DNA from: Legionella sp.
GTDB taxonomy: Bacteria; Pseudomonadota; Gammaproteobacteria; Legionellales; Legionellaceae
DNA: 64,000 nt
Direction of reading: 5' to 3'
Assembly (NCBI GenBank): GCA_002786165.1
Contig: PEQK01000004.1
Coordinates: 1 to 64,000, forward strand
Below the pieces are notes generated by a model. That model ran no database searches, was not told the origin of the DNA, and saw nothing but the letters and a program-made list of their open reading frames with translations. The translations under genes were made by a program, and so were the position numbers. Positions 48,846-59,279 of the stretch are shown one piece after another; within the stretch, counting starts at the first letter, position 1, and every line of letters starts with the position of its first letter.

Positions 48846-50780
48846 TTAAGATAACGCCGGCAGCAAAGCAACAGAGTCACTCTGCTGTACTTGCGTGTGC
48901 GAGCGCGCAAATAATCCATCTGGGTGTCTACCAAATACTATAGGCGCTTGGTAAAATCTTCGGTATTTATGCTCGTCCCAACTGGCAGAAGATGGTTGTA
49001 AGTCTTCAGGCTTATATTGTCGAACCAGCACATCTAATCCGTAGGCTAGTACCGCAGAAACAGCCAATACCATCATATAAAGAGGAAGGGTTGCAGGCAG
49101 ACACACCGAAGTTACGCCGATCAACGTCGGTACAAACACCCGCAAGAAAGTGGTACGAGCCAATTCCAACCGTTCATATTGAATCGAAGCATGTTCAAGA
49201 GTAATTTGTCCGCCCACCGTGATCAAATCCAAATACAAACGCTTCATGGTTGATTTGGTTGCGTCGTCTAAAGGATGTTGCGCGGATTTCAATGTCAAAA
49301 ATTGATTAAAATAATCTTGTTCTAGTCCACGCAAGGTGCTGATTTCTTTTTGGCTATGAGTTGTTTTTAATCCCACACGAGCCGTTCGGTACACAATCGT
49401 CAAAGCCATACACAAAATAGTGCCGCCTGAACTTAGAAATACGCTCAAAGAAGCAGGTAGCATTCCTGGGATCAACAAAGAAACACAGATAAAAAACGCA
49501 CCCAATAGCGCTTTGGTATACAAACGATCATATTGGAGAAATTGACTTTTTTTCACCCAGTGCTCGTGATGTTGCTGTTTCACATGATAAACGTCCATCC
49601 AATCCAGGATCAATTGTCTCAACAACGGATTCTGGTGATGTTCTAGCTCCTCATTCAATGTTTTAAGAGCTTCTTCTATCCCCAAAGCGACAAATCCTGG
49701 TCGATGAGCTTCGATATCATCTGACAAGGCAGCTAATCGCTGAGCATGTTTTTCTTGAATGGCTTTATACTGTATGTCCCCTTCCGTATAGGTCAAATCA
49801 GACAAATAAATATCCATACACAATAAAAAGCAGGTCGCAAAATCTCCAGCCCATCCGGTCCACCATTTAAAACAAACCAAATTGATGGGACCCCAAACAT
49901 AGTCATTCAGAATACGGTATTTATACACATCCCAGTAAGCTTTGATATATTGTGCTCGATACTTGGCGCGTTCTTCTGCAGACAAGGATTCCATCGCTTG
50001 CAACCATTTTGGCTCATTCATACGTTTATGCATGTATTTTAAAAAGAATAAGCTTCCGCGAAACAAATACAAAGACCAAGAAATTTGGCCTGGAATGGTT
50101 TTTGTGTCAGCCAATCGAGATTGCGCTTCTTGTTGCCCAAACCAACCAAGTATCAACTCAACATTGGGTCGACCCCATACCCAAAACAAACGAGTTTCAT
50201 TACGTCTGTCAATTTGGTTGATAAACCAAGAAAAAAAACTTTCCCATTGGCGTAAATCAACAAAACGGGCTACAAATTGTTCCCAACAATCTTTGATCTC
50301 GGCATTAGCGGCCGCATAAAGCAATAGCTGATTAATACCCTTAGCAATGTGATGCGACTGGTTTTTTTCCAGCAACTCTGTACACCTGTTTAATTTTGTC
50401 AAACAGTCCGCATACTCTGTTTTAGGTTCTAATATCAAACCCACGTCATGATGAATGGCTTGCAATCGGGCATAGAGTTGTAAGGCAGACCATAACAAAT
50501 CTTTTTCGATTCTAGCCGCTTCAGCACAACGAGCTTCAAACACCGCATCGTTGTATTTGGCCAATATAACATCAACATAATTTAGACTATCGGACCGATA
50601 GGTATCTGTTTTGAATAAGACAAGATTGTCGAATGATTTTGGTACAGCATCAGTGTCAGTTGGCATTAAAAAAGCAAGATGCTCTTGAAGATTTTCAAGC
50701 GAATGATGACCAGGCGTTAAACCACTTAGCAACGCAGTTTGCCTTTGATTGATGTTGATTTCTGTCATGGAACCACTCAT
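48846..50780 (-). CDS. Unknown polytopic membrane protein, copy A
   Basis: 644 residues, not recognised. It has a soluble helical N-terminal part (about 1-200), a central membrane block with NDYVWGPINL near residue 292 and a following hydrophobic segment, a charged helical stretch (about 340-430), and two hydrophobic pairs near 435-475 and 545-590. It is a diverged paralogue of the protein at 53694-55148: both share LFG/WFG, an aromatic segment before the block, ND-x-VW-x2-INL, and LLC-x-D/L-x-Y. The last 50 residues are polar. It lies between mnmG and lpoA, both conserved genes, on the same strand. Membrane topology and function are unknown. Confidence 0.8.
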   Translation of the reverse strand: MSGSMTEININQRQTALLSGLTPGHHSLENLQEHLAFLMPTDTDAVPKSFDNLVLFKTDTYRSDSLNYVDVILAKYNDAVFEARCAEAARIEKDLLWSALQLYARLQAIHHDVGLILEPKTEYADCLTKLNRCTELLEKNQSHHIAKGINQLLLYAAANAEIKDCWEQFVARFVDLRQWESFFSWFINQIDRRNETRLFWVWGRPNVELILGWFGQQEAQSRLADTKTIPGQISWSLYLFRGSLFFLKYMHKRMNEPKWLQAMESLSAEERAKYRAQYIKAYWDVYKYRILNDYVWGPINLVCFKWWTGWAGDFATCFLLCMDIYLSDLTYTEGDIQYKAIQEKHAQRLAALSDDIEAHRPGFVALGIEEALKTLNEELEHHQNPLLRQLILDWMDVYHVKQQHHEHWVKKSQFLQYDRLYTKALLGAFFICVSLLIPGMLPASLSVFLSSGGTILCMALTIVYRTARVGLKTTHSQKEISTLRGLEQDYFNQFLTLKSAQHPLDDATKSTMKRLYLDLITVGGQITLEHASIQYERLELARTTFLRVFVPTLIGVTSVCLPATLPLYMMVLAVSAVLAYGLDVLVRQYKPEDLQPSSASWDEHKYRRFYQAPIVFGRHPDGLFARSHTQVQQSDSVALLPALS

Positions 50781-50881
50781 TCACATCACCCTTTTAATGT
50801 ATTTTGCTCAAAAACACACATATAAAAAACTATATGTTCTATTTTACTACATTTATAGGGGTGTTGTAAACGAATATCCAC

Positions 50882-52705
50882 TCAAAGCATAGACTTATCC
50901 TGCTCTGCGTCTAAAAGATGAGCAGCTCCTTGTCGGAACTGACCAAACATCAAAATTCTGGTTAACTTATGATCTTTGGTCAAATAAATCACACCAGATT
51001 TGTCGTTGATGCCCACTGCTGGGAACAACATTAAATGATTCAACTGATTGGCCAGCGTAAAACTATCCATGCCCAAAGCATATAAACGATTATAACTGTT
51101 CAATTGCTCGGACCATTGGTGTTGTTGACCCAGTTGGCGATGACTAAACACCCAAGGCATATCCGAGAAAATAAGGCCATTCAAATCACGATCTTTACCG
51201 GTATTTTCTATGCCTGAATACACAGATGACGTCCCAAAAACTGGCACATCCCCTGCAAAATAATACCGCAGCAACGGCATGATTTGCCGTGCTTTAGAAG
51301 GATAAGCTATCAAAATGATCACATCAAAATCATGTCGACGTTTGTCCGCATTGCTTGAACTCAAGGGAACAGGTTTGGTAGGTCGAATACGTGCAGCACT
51401 TTCGGAAGCATGCAGTAATTGTCGAATGCCCAGGCTGAGATCAGTATTAGAAGGATATTGCCAAGTTTCAGCGACTTTGCCACCGTTTGTTGTCCATTGC
51501 GCAGTAAATGCATGCACCACATCAGTCCCCCAAGCACCTGCTGGAGCAATGATCAATGCATTTGAATATCCTGCTTTTCGTGCTCGAGCCGCAACTTGCC
51601 GCGCTTCATTCGCAGGTGATAGTCCAAATTGAAACGCAAATTCATCTGAAACGCGATCTGCGTCATTGAGCAGTACAGTCGGCACGGGATGTTTCATTTT
51701 GGCGACAACGGCAACATCAGATTTGGTCAAAGGCCCCACCACGTAATCAGCACCATCGTTCAATGCTTGTTGATAAACAGCACGAATATCCGCTTCATCT
51801 GTATTATATATCTTCACCGCGACGTGAGACTGTTGACCACTGGTTTGATAAGCCTCCATAAATCCATCATGTATGGCTCTTCCTGGCCCTGCTAGAGGCC
51901 CCGTCAAAGGCAACATCAACGCCATATGTCTCGGAGAAGCAAACAAATGGGCCGCAACCTTTTCTAATGGCGAAGGTAGAATATGTTGGGCAGGATGATT
52001 TGGGTACCTGTCTTGCCATTCATACAAAGCAGCTATCATATCTTGAGGATCACGATAATGTTTGCGCGAAATCTCTGCTAATCCTACCCAGCCTTGTAGC
52101 ACGCTATTGTCATTAGATTCAGCAGCTAACGTATCTAATTCTGGGCGAGATAATTTGGTCAAAGACAACCACAATGCCCGGCGATTATTGGCTTTGGCCT
52201 GCTCATCCGGTAATAAAAATTCTAATTTGATCCGTTCGACCACCGCTTCTACCAAAGCACCGGTGGCTTGATAGGCATAAGCCAACATATCGTGATACTG
52301 CGCTTGATGAAACACTGACAAATGGGACACATTTTTAATAGACGCTAATTTGGCAATGGTCAAATTAGGTTGATCACGAATCAAATCAATTTTGGCCAAC
52401 AATACATTTTTTTCATCCGCCAATTCGCCTGTCATAGGACCAGCTTGGTTGATGATGTTCATACCATAACGCCATTGTCCTTCATAAATAGCCCGACCAG
52501 CAGCCATCAATTCTAAGGCTTGCTTGTCTTTACCCGTTTGGTTGTGGGCCATGGCCAGATATGCGGAAGCAGGCATCGTATAAGGACTAGCCAATTTTTG
52601 CTGATTGAAATGACTATCTGGTACCATTCGGGTACAATGCGTCAAAAAAAACATGCAACACATCAGTGTCAACGCTTTCAATATAATACGTAATCTAAGG
52701 TGCAT
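50882..52705 (-). CDS. lpoA: Penicillin-binding protein activator LpoA
   Basis: Outer-membrane lipoprotein activating PBP1A. 607 residues with a hydrophobic signal ending in FFLTHC, where His at -1 is unusual for a lipobox. An N-terminal TPR-like domain (about 45-230) is followed by a periplasmic-binding-protein fold (LMLPLTGPLAGPGRAIHDGF near 260, then YVVGPLTKSDV and a hinge). Its divergent partner rsmI is the standard neighbour, but yraN, diaA and dolP, which normally follow, lie 6 kb away. The ATG at 52705 is chosen over an upstream TTG. Confidence 0.9.
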   Translation of the reverse strand: MHLRLRIILKALTLMCCMFFLTHCTRMVPDSHFNQQKLASPYTMPASAYLAMAHNQTGKDKQALELMAAGRAIYEGQWRYGMNIINQAGPMTGELADEKNVLLAKIDLIRDQPNLTIAKLASIKNVSHLSVFHQAQYHDMLAYAYQATGALVEAVVERIKLEFLLPDEQAKANNRRALWLSLTKLSRPELDTLAAESNDNSVLQGWVGLAEISRKHYRDPQDMIAALYEWQDRYPNHPAQHILPSPLEKVAAHLFASPRHMALMLPLTGPLAGPGRAIHDGFMEAYQTSGQQSHVAVKIYNTDEADIRAVYQQALNDGADYVVGPLTKSDVAVVAKMKHPVPTVLLNDADRVSDEFAFQFGLSPANEARQVAARARKAGYSNALIIAPAGAWGTDVVHAFTAQWTTNGGKVAETWQYPSNTDLSLGIRQLLHASESAARIRPTKPVPLSSSNADKRRHDFDVIILIAYPSKARQIMPLLRYYFAGDVPVFGTSSVYSGIENTGKDRDLNGLIFSDMPWVFSHRQLGQQHQWSEQLNSYNRLYALGMDSFTLANQLNHLMLFPAVGINDKSGVIYLTKDHKLTRILMFGQFRQGAAHLLDAEQDKSML

Positions 52706-52774
52706 GACGATCAACCCACTGTAAAGTAATATGTAACGCCATTCTAAAACGCGGCGAACGCAAAAGGATAAACT

Positions 52775-53629
52775 ATGATGCCAAGTTCAGCAAGCAAAAC
52801 CGGTGTACTCTATATTGTGGCCACACCCATTGGTCATCTTGATGACATCAGCATGCGTGCCATTCGAACGCTACAATCTGTTGATACGATCCTCAGCGAA
52901 GACACCCGGCATTCACAACAATTATTAAATCATTTGGGCATTAAAAAACCGCTGATATCTTTTCACGCTCATAATGAAGCCATTAAAACTCAGTCCATGG
53001 TAGAAGCCATGTTGAATGGTCAGTCTTTCGCTTTGATTTCCGATGCAGGTACTCCGTTGATTTCTGATCCGGGCTACCCTTTGGTATTAGCAGCACGCCA
53101 AGCCAATATCTCTGTAGTCCCCATTCCAGGGCCTTGTGCTTTGGTGACGGCCTTATCAGCAGCAGGCGTACCTTGCGATACCGTCAGTTTTTTTGGTTTT
53201 CTACCCGCAAAACCCAAGGCAAGACGAGAAAAACTCACCACGCTTCTCAATATTCATCACACATTGGTCTTCTATGAATCAACCCATCGTATTCATGCTT
53301 GTTTAGAGGATATCAGTACTGTGTTTGGTGATGCATGTGAAGTGGTTTTAGCCAAAGAACTCACCAAAACATTTGAACGATTTGTCCATGGCCCTATTTC
53401 TACTATAAAGGCGTGGTTAGAAGCAGATGCGGTGCATGCCAAAGGCGAATTTGTGGTGATCATTGCCCCACGAGAGCTCATTCAACCTCTGTCTGAAGGA
53501 GAGCGGGTACTGGAGTTATTACTAAAAGAACTACCCTTAAAACAAGCCGTCAATTTGGCTGCAGCCATCAGTAAAGATTCAAAAAATGAACTCTATCAAT
53601 TGGCACTCACAAAACAAGAAAAAAGATAA
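52775..53629 (+). CDS. rsmI: 16S rRNA 2'-O-ribose C1402 methyltransferase
   Basis: Methylates the ribose of C1402 in 16S rRNA. 284 residues with the tetrapyrrole-methylase fold: YIVATPIGHLDDISMRA, LSEDTRHSQQLL, SDAGTPLISDPG and PIPGPCALVTAL. It is divergent from lpoA and followed by a palindromic repeat. Confidence 0.95.
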   Translation: MMPSSASKTGVLYIVATPIGHLDDISMRAIRTLQSVDTILSEDTRHSQQLLNHLGIKKPLISFHAHNEAIKTQSMVEAMLNGQSFALISDAGTPLISDPGYPLVLAARQANISVVPIPGPCALVTALSAAGVPCDTVSFFGFLPAKPKARREKLTTLLNIHHTLVFYESTHRIHACLEDISTVFGDACEVVLAKELTKTFERFVHGPISTIKAWLEADAVHAKGEFVVIIAPRELIQPLSEGERVLELLLKELPLKQAVNLAAAISKDSKNELYQLALTKQEKR

Positions 53630-53630
53630 A

Positions 53631-53676
53631 ATCCCTTCTCCCCTCAGGGGAGAAGGTGCCCAAAGGGCGGATGAGG
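53631..53676. repeat. REP-like palindromic element
   Basis: CCTTCTCCCCT and AGGGGAGAAGG (53633-53655) pair perfectly around one base, followed by TGCCC AAA GGGCGG and GATGAGGG. The two-hairpin layout and text resemble extragenic palindromes found in many proteobacteria. It lies between the stops of rsmI and the converging membrane-protein gene and may double as terminator. Confidence 0.7.
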
Positions 53677-53693
53677 GAAATACAAGTAGAATA

Positions 53694-55148
53694 TCAAGGA
53701 GCAAACGCAGCAGCAGTCTGCGCCTCATTTTCTAACACAGGCGTTTGACTAGGCGAACCCCCAAATTTCGGAATATAAGGCCTAACTGCAACAAACACCA
53801 TTGCCAATAAAGCCAACTCCCAGCTGATCGTCACCAAACCCACCATGAATAAAGGCGTCAAGGTCGATTTAGCCCAAGTTGTCAAAAAGGCTATTTTCGC
53901 TTGCTGTTTTTCGCCATCAATCTTCAGCGCACCAAATTCAGCGCGCATCCAAGTTGCAAAATCATCTGCGCTGGCATACATACCAAATCCGACCACACAC
54001 ATCGAAAATCCGAGCGTAGCTACTGCCGTAGAAGCCAGTGCCAACACCAAAAGATAAGACGTCATGATCGATAAACCAGCAAGAATTGAAAATGCAAATT
54101 TTACGCGCATTTCAAGCTGCATGTCTGAGATGAGTTGTAACTTCAAATCGGTCAACCCATCATCTTGACTGTTAAAGGCACTGTTCGAATTACGGTAATT
54201 GCTCAACAACACCTTCTCTGCATGCCATTCTTTTTCCTTCACATACCATAACACCCCCAATGAAATGCTGTCATACACCAAAGTACAACACAGTAGTAAA
54301 TTGGAAAGAGGATCTGAGATGCCCCATATCGACGCATAATTGGTCAAAAGATTAATAATGACCCAAACAATATCATTCATAATATTGGCCATGCGCACAT
54401 AAAATTCTTGGAAAGCGCGCTGACGCCAATCAATGTCTTTTTCACCCGCTCTTTGAGAGGTGGCATGTTTGGCTATCATGGAAAGATGCGCCGTCAAGCG
54501 TAAAGCAAAAACAGACACGCTTAAAAAATTAAACACGCCCGCAGTATTATCCAATATGCTACGATTGATCGGTTGACCAAACAAATGATTATTCACATCC
54601 AACCATTTGTTGTCCTGAGCCAACGTCCAAAATGATTTAAGACTGAGACGCGAAAACAGGGTTAATAATCGATATAAATTGATATAAGACAATAGTGTGA
54701 TCACTTTAGACACATGAAATCGTGTGGCTAAAAATCCATTGAAATCTTGATAAAATTGGTTCAAAGATTGTCTGAATTCAGTTTCTGTAGCAGGAATAGT
54801 AACAACAGCAGGTATAACTCGACGTTGTGCAAATGTATTGATCGTATCTTGATACTTGATAGATTCAGCCGTATTTTCAGCAATTTGCGCGTCTCGCAAT
54901 AAAAAATGCGCACAACATTCTAAATAATACTCTACTCTAGGTTTCAAATGCGCCGGCAAATCATTTGTTTTTAAGAGTTTTTCTAATAATTGGTATTCTA
55001 ATTCAAAGGTCATGCGATGCTGGAACGACAAACGATAAAAGTCGGTCTCATTAAGCTCAGAGAAATGATGTACATCTTCACCATTGTTTGAATCGTACCC
55101 TGCCACAATTTTTCTTTGATAATCAAAAAAGCTCAAATCTGCAGTCAT
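53694..55148 (-). CDS. Unknown polytopic membrane protein, copy B
   Basis: 484 residues from an ATG with GAGG seven bases upstream. A helical N-terminal part (1-140) precedes hydrophobic segments near 145-165, 200-225, 255-275 and 280-305, a charged stretch (about 305-345), then two or three more near 355-400 and 425-455. NDIVWVIINL near residue 257 and the next LLLCC segment match copy A at 48846-50780, so the two are paralogues. It sits between rsmI and mnmE on the lpoA side. No enzyme motif. Function unknown. Confidence 0.8.
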   Translation of the reverse strand: MTADLSFFDYQRKIVAGYDSNNGEDVHHFSELNETDFYRLSFQHRMTFELEYQLLEKLLKTNDLPAHLKPRVEYYLECCAHFLLRDAQIAENTAESIKYQDTINTFAQRRVIPAVVTIPATETEFRQSLNQFYQDFNGFLATRFHVSKVITLLSYINLYRLLTLFSRLSLKSFWTLAQDNKWLDVNNHLFGQPINRSILDNTAGVFNFLSVSVFALRLTAHLSMIAKHATSQRAGEKDIDWRQRAFQEFYVRMANIMNDIVWVIINLLTNYASIWGISDPLSNLLLCCTLVYDSISLGVLWYVKEKEWHAEKVLLSNYRNSNSAFNSQDDGLTDLKLQLISDMQLEMRVKFAFSILAGLSIMTSYLLVLALASTAVATLGFSMCVVGFGMYASADDFATWMRAEFGALKIDGEKQQAKIAFLTTWAKSTLTPLFMVGLVTISWELALLAMVFVAVRPYIPKFGGSPSQTPVLENEAQTAAAFAP

Positions 55149-55174
55149 CACAACACCTCATACCGTTAGCAACT

Positions 55175-56518
55175 TTATTTTCCAATACAAAAGCTTGAAA
55201 AAATCACACCAAGCAAATCATCTGAAGAAAACTCACCAGTGATTTCCCCTAGTGCTGCGTGCGCTAAACGCAAATCTTCTGCTAAGAGCTCTCCTGCTCT
55301 ATGCGAAAGTAATAATGTCGCACCTTCTTGAAGTAAGTGCGTCGCCTGATCGAGTGCATCCAAATGCCGTCTTCTAGCTAAAAATTGGCCTTCTTGCGGT
55401 TGATAACCCACAACCGTTTTGATTTCCTCTTGTAATAAAGCCAATCCTTCCGTGTTTTTTAAAGATACGTATAACGCTGTACCTTCCTTTCTAGCAGACT
55501 CCCCGATTTTATCGACTTTATTATACACTAAAATTATTGGGATTTGATCAGGAAGTGCTAATTTTATTTGCAAATTGAGCTCTTCATGGCGATTATCTTC
55601 ACTATAATCAATCACCATCACCACACAATCTGCACGACTTAGTTCTGCCCAAGCGCGCTTAATCCCTTCTTGTTCGACCACGTCAGTACTGTCTCTTAAC
55701 CCTGCTGTATCTATCAAATGAACAGGAATGTCATCTAATAAAATGTGCTCACGCATCACATCTCGAGTGGTACCCGGAATATCAGTAACAATCGCCACAT
55801 CACGTTTGGCCAATGCATTCATCAAGGTCGATTTTCCAGCATTGGGGCGCCCTGCGATCACAACCGTGATGCCTTCTCGCATGATGGCACCTTGCGCCGC
55901 AAGTGCACGAATATCAGCCAACTCTTTTTGAATCTCTGCTAATCTCGCGGCAATTTTTCCATCATTCAGAAAATCCAAATCTTCTTCAGGAAAATCCAAA
56001 GCAGCTTCCACATATAAACGCAATTGAATCAGTTGCGTGTTTAACACAGCAATACGCTTTGAAAAATCACCTTGCAACGATCGCATTGCCATTCGCGCAG
56101 AAGACTCAGAATGCGCATGAATCAAATCAGCAATAGCCTCAGCTTGCGCTAAATCTAATTTATCATTTAAAAAAGCACGCAGTGAAAATTCACCAGGGTT
56201 TGCAAGCTTAGCGCCACATTTAAGGAGCTCTTTAACCAAAAGGTCTAAAACCACGGGAGATCCATGCCCTTGAAACTCAATGACGTCTTCCCCAGTAAAA
56301 GAATGAGGCGCTTGAAAATATAAGACAATGCCTTGATCTAAGAGCGTATCTTCGGAAGTGTAAAATGAGGCGAACTGAGCAAGACGAGGTGTAAAGCTTT
56401 GACGTTTGGTCAAACGCAATGCCATGGACAATGCATCAGGGCCAGAGACTCGAACAATCCCCACACCACCGCGACCGGGCGGTGTGGCAATTGCAACAAT
56501 AGTGGTTACAGCATTCAC
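55175..56518 (-). CDS. mnmE: tRNA modification GTPase MnmE
   Basis: Partner of MnmG. 447 residues: N-terminal folate-binding domain ([21 protein letters not shown]), helical domain with an inserted G domain ([21 protein letters not shown]), and the C-terminal FCIGK motif with the essential Cys. The start is GTG (GTGA overlap with the yidC stop). Last gene of rpmH-rnpA-yidD-yidC-mnmE. Confidence 0.96.
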   Translation of the reverse strand: MNAVTTIVAIATPPGRGGVGIVRVSGPDALSMALRLTKRQSFTPRLAQFASFYTSEDTLLDQGIVLYFQAPHSFTGEDVIEFQGHGSPVVLDLLVKELLKCGAKLANPGEFSLRAFLNDKLDLAQAEAIADLIHAHSESSARMAMRSLQGDFSKRIAVLNTQLIQLRLYVEAALDFPEEDLDFLNDGKIAARLAEIQKELADIRALAAQGAIMREGITVVIAGRPNAGKSTLMNALAKRDVAIVTDIPGTTRDVMREHILLDDIPVHLIDTAGLRDSTDVVEQEGIKRAWAELSRADCVVMVIDYSEDNRHEELNLQIKLALPDQIPIILVYNKVDKIGESARKEGTALYVSLKNTEGLALLQEEIKTVVGYQPQEGQFLARRRHLDALDQATHLLQEGATLLLSHRAGELLAEDLRLAHAALGEITGEFSSDDLLGVIFSSFCIGK

Positions 56519-58188
56519 TGTATAGCTTTTTTAGTAGGTACAGTATCTCCGCCAAATTTTCGGGTGATATACCATTGTTGTAAAATGGACAGGGTATTAT
56601 TCACAATCCAGTATAATACCAAGCCTGCAGGGAAGTTTAAAAACAGGATGGTGAAGACCACTGGTAAAAACATCATGATTTTAGCTTGCATCGGATCCGG
56701 CGGTGCTGGGTTCAATTTTTGTTGAATCAACATCGTCACGCCCATAATGATCGGCAATACATGATAAGGATCTGCAGCAGACAAATCAGAAATCCACAAC
56801 ATAAACGGCGCATGACGTAACTCAACACTTTCGATCAACACCCAATACAATGCGATAAATACTGGGATTTGAATCAAAATGGGCAAGCAACCGCCTAATG
56901 GATTTACTTTTTCTTGTCGATACAATTCCATAGTGGCTTGAGAAATTTTAGCTTTGTCTGCGCCATGACGCTCACGTAACGCCGCAATTTTAGGCTGTAA
57001 TTTGCGCATATTTGCCATGGATTTGAAACTGGCAGCCTGCAACCGATAAAACACCAGTTTGATCAGCATGGTCACCAACACAATGGACCAACCCCAATTT
57101 CCGATAAAGGAATAAATACCTTTCATGACAGAAAACAGCACTTGAGATATAAACCAGAGCCAACCATAGTCTACAGTCAAATCTAAACCAGGCGAGATGC
57201 TTTTTAGTACATCAGTGACTTCAGGACCCAAATACAGCTGAGCCGATATGGTTTTTGGATGATCAGCATTGACCACAATCGGGGCGCTAACTTGGCCAAT
57301 GGTGTAATCTTGGGCGACAGCGCGGGTATAGAAACGTTGTTTGCTGTCAGCAGCAGGAATCCAGGCGCTTAGGAAATAATGCTGTTGCATGGCAATCCAA
57401 CCACCTTTGCTTTCCACATCCAAATTATTTTTCGCCATATCTTTAAAGCTTAGTTTCTTATAGCGATGATGCCCTGGGACAGAATAGGAAGCACCTGTAA
57501 ATGAGCCCATATGAAATACGCTGGTTTTGTCTTCTTTAGGAGAAGAGCGTAAAAATTGTGTGTTTAAATAACCGGTCCAAGAAGTGGCGCCTTGATTTTC
57601 TAATTGATAGGTCATATCAATCAAATACGAACCACGTTTGAAGACAAATGTCTTGGTCACCAACAAGCCATCTTTTGTTTGACCCGTCAAATTCACAGTG
57701 ACATTGTCTTGATCAGATCCTAATTCATAATTCTGGGCTGCACTGGTAAATGGCACATCCACAGTCGTCACTTTATGATCTTGCACGGTCACCAAACTAC
57801 TGTCTGCCACATATTGCATGGCTGGATTATCTTGTAGTAAGGTGAAAGGTTTGCTTTGCGGGTCCGCAGATTCGGGATACGTGAGTAATTGTGCATTCAC
57901 AATATCGCCATGCTGCAAATCAATGGCAACATTCAATACATCCGTTTTCACATAAATACGTTGACCAGAGTTTTCCGTTTTTGCTGAAAGCGTATCCTCT
58001 TCTACTGGAATCATCGTACCGTGACTGGCTGTGTTCATCGTAGGCAATAAACGAGACTCGGGGTCTTCCGTATGAGAAGCAACTTGAGTCGCTTCAGACG
58101 CAGGCGGATAATCTATTTGCCAGTTCATCCACAAGAAATAACCAACTAGCGCAAGCGCCCCGTATAAAACCACACGTCTAATATCCAT
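56515..58188 (-). CDS. yidC: Membrane protein insertase YidC
   Basis: Inserts and folds inner-membrane proteins. 557 residues: N-terminal membrane anchor, large periplasmic beta domain (about 60-330), and the conserved five-helix core with [33 protein letters not shown] and [10 protein letters not shown]-like segments. The ATG at 58188 overlaps the yidD stop (TGATG); the upstream TTG codons are rejected. Confidence 0.97.
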   Translation of the reverse strand: MDIRRVVLYGALALVGYFLWMNWQIDYPPASEATQVASHTEDPESRLLPTMNTASHGTMIPVEEDTLSAKTENSGQRIYVKTDVLNVAIDLQHGDIVNAQLLTYPESADPQSKPFTLLQDNPAMQYVADSSLVTVQDHKVTTVDVPFTSAAQNYELGSDQDNVTVNLTGQTKDGLLVTKTFVFKRGSYLIDMTYQLENQGATSWTGYLNTQFLRSSPKEDKTSVFHMGSFTGASYSVPGHHRYKKLSFKDMAKNNLDVESKGGWIAMQQHYFLSAWIPAADSKQRFYTRAVAQDYTIGQVSAPIVVNADHPKTISAQLYLGPEVTDVLKSISPGLDLTVDYGWLWFISQVLFSVMKGIYSFIGNWGWSIVLVTMLIKLVFYRLQAASFKSMANMRKLQPKIAALRERHGADKAKISQATMELYRQEKVNPLGGCLPILIQIPVFIALYWVLIESVELRHAPFMLWISDLSAADPYHVLPIIMGVTMLIQQKLNPAPPDPMQAKIMMFLPVVFTILFLNFPAGLVLYWIVNNTLSILQQWYITRKFGGDTVPTKKAIQ

Positions 58189-58466
58189 CAACAATTCTCT
58201 TTATTAGGTAAAACAGGATCAAACCCACCATTCGACCATGGATGACAACGCAATAAGCGTCCCATGGTTTTCCAAATGCCCTTCATCAAACCATGTTGTT
58301 CGAGTGCACACAAGGCGTATTCAGAACAACTGGGATAAAATCGACAACTCATGGGCAACAGCGGACTGATTACCCATTGATAACCTTGAATCAAACCACG
58401 TAGGAGGACAGTTAAGAACTTTACAACAAACCCTAAGCTTTGCTTTAGGTTGCTCATCCCTTTCAT
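58188..58466 (-). CDS. yidD: Membrane insertion efficiency factor YidD
   Basis: 92-residue small membrane-associated protein that helps YidC. Family motif [20 protein letters not shown] and the Cys/His-rich [16 protein letters not shown] are present. The ATG at 58466 overlaps the rnpA stop (ATGA). Confidence 0.94.
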   Translation of the reverse strand: MKGMSNLKQSLGFVVKFLTVLLRGLIQGYQWVISPLLPMSCRFYPSCSEYALCALEQHGLMKGIWKTMGRLLRCHPWSNGGFDPVLPNKENC

Positions 58467-58792
58467 AACGTCGACCAAATACGCTGCAACCCTTCAATCA
58501 ACTCTGAATTTTGTGCTTTGGCTACACCTGACCTTGCCAATACAATCACATCCATTGCGGGTAAGCGATGCGTCACACGAAAAGTTTCACGAATCAAGCG
58601 TTTGATGCGTGAACGGTCATGTGCTTTGGCAATAACTTTTTTTGATAGCGCCAGACCAAGCCGAGCATGGTCTATGGCATTATCGCGATATAAGAATATA
58701 AAGTGCGGGCTTACCATTTTTTTGGCTTGGTGAAACACATGATCATAATCGGTTTTTTTTAGCAGTCGCCGCGACTGAGAAAACTCATTCAC
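58463..58792 (-). CDS. rnpA: Ribonuclease P protein component
   Basis: Protein subunit of RNase P. 109 residues with the RNR motif region LSKKVIAKAHDRSRIKRLIRE. The start is a GTG at 58792, sharing one base with the rpmH stop. The RNA partner rnpB was not found in the window. Confidence 0.95.
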   Translation of the reverse strand: MNEFSQSRRLLKKTDYDHVFHQAKKMVSPHFIFLYRDNAIDHARLGLALSKKVIAKAHDRSRIKRLIRETFRVTHRLPAMDVIVLARSGVAKAQNSELIEGLQRIWSTL

Positions 58793-58926
58793 TAAGCAGT
58801 TAATCGTTTACGACCTTTGGCACGACGACGTTTAATCACCAAACGACCATTTTTAGTCGCCATACGCGCGCGAAATCCATGATCACGTTTGCGTTTTAAA
58901 TTACTGGGTTGGAAAGTACGTTTCAT
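58792..58926 (-). CDS. rpmH: 50S ribosomal protein L34
   Basis: 44-residue basic ribosomal protein, [20 protein letters not shown] at the start and GRKRLTA at the end. First gene of the operon. dnaA, its usual divergent neighbour, is absent here. Confidence 0.97.
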   Translation of the reverse strand: MKRTFQPSNLKRKRDHGFRARMATKNGRLVIKRRRAKGRKRLTA

Positions 58927-58960
58927 AATAAACCACTCATAGCGTTTTTGTAAGCTGGCA

Positions 58961-58989
58961 ATGATAGAAAATTTTGCAACAACTGTCAA
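58961..58989 (-). promoter_or_regulatory. Promoter of rpmH-rnpA-yidD-yidC-mnmE
   Basis: Minus strand: perfect TTGACA (58984-58989), 17-base spacer, TATCAT (58961-58966), 35 bases before the rpmH ATG. Among the best promoter matches in the window. Confidence 0.8.
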
Positions 58990-59056
58990 ATTTTAGTTGA
59001 CATGATCTTCGAATGATTGAATTTCTTACGTTCCCCTTCAATACACCCTCACTCCA

Positions 59057-59096
59057 TATGTTCACCAGTCCCCTAGGTCCTTCCGTATGTTCACCA
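59057..59096 (+). repeat. Direct repeat TATGTTCACCA, two copies
   Basis: Exact 11-base copies start at 59057 and 59086 (29 bases apart), each preceded by CC. Non-coding; possibly part of a degraded mobile or extragenic repeat. Confidence 0.5.
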
Positions 59097-59133
59097 TCTC
59101 ACGTAGATCCGCATGCACACCGCACTCTCTACG

Positions 59134-59154
59134 TCCCGCGGCTTGTCCGCGGGA
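59134..59154. repeat. Extragenic palindrome TCCCGCGG-CTTGT-CCGCGGGA
   Basis: Perfect eight-pair stem of G/C-rich bases with the loop CTTGT in an AT-rich gap. This type of palindrome recurs in other intracellular proteobacterial genomes as a dispersed repeat; copy number here is unknown. Confidence 0.6.
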
Positions 59155-59279
59155 TATAAAAATCACCTATAACTCTATACTGCAGCACTTTTCAAGACTC
59201 TGTTGTAAACAAAAGTCAAATACCTTAAAAAACAATTATGTGATAAAATTGTAACCAAAAATCTTCCATAGGAAATAAA

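Larger units (their letters stand above)
58927..59279. other. Gap upstream of rpmH with repeats, no dnaA or origin
   Basis: 353 bases without a gene. It holds the rpmH promoter, two direct copies of TATGTTCACCA (59057-59067 and 59086-59096), a perfect palindrome (59134-59154) and AT-rich sequence near the next gene. No DnaA box of the form TTATCCACA was seen, so it does not look like oriC. Confidence 0.6.

Noticed and set aside
49576-49591. parS-like sequence TGTTTCACATGATAAA
   Set aside because: It matches 13 of 16 bases of the usual parS palindrome but loses the dyad in the right half and lies inside the coding sequence of a fast-evolving gene. A single near-match about 4 kb from parB is weak; ParB ChIP would decide.
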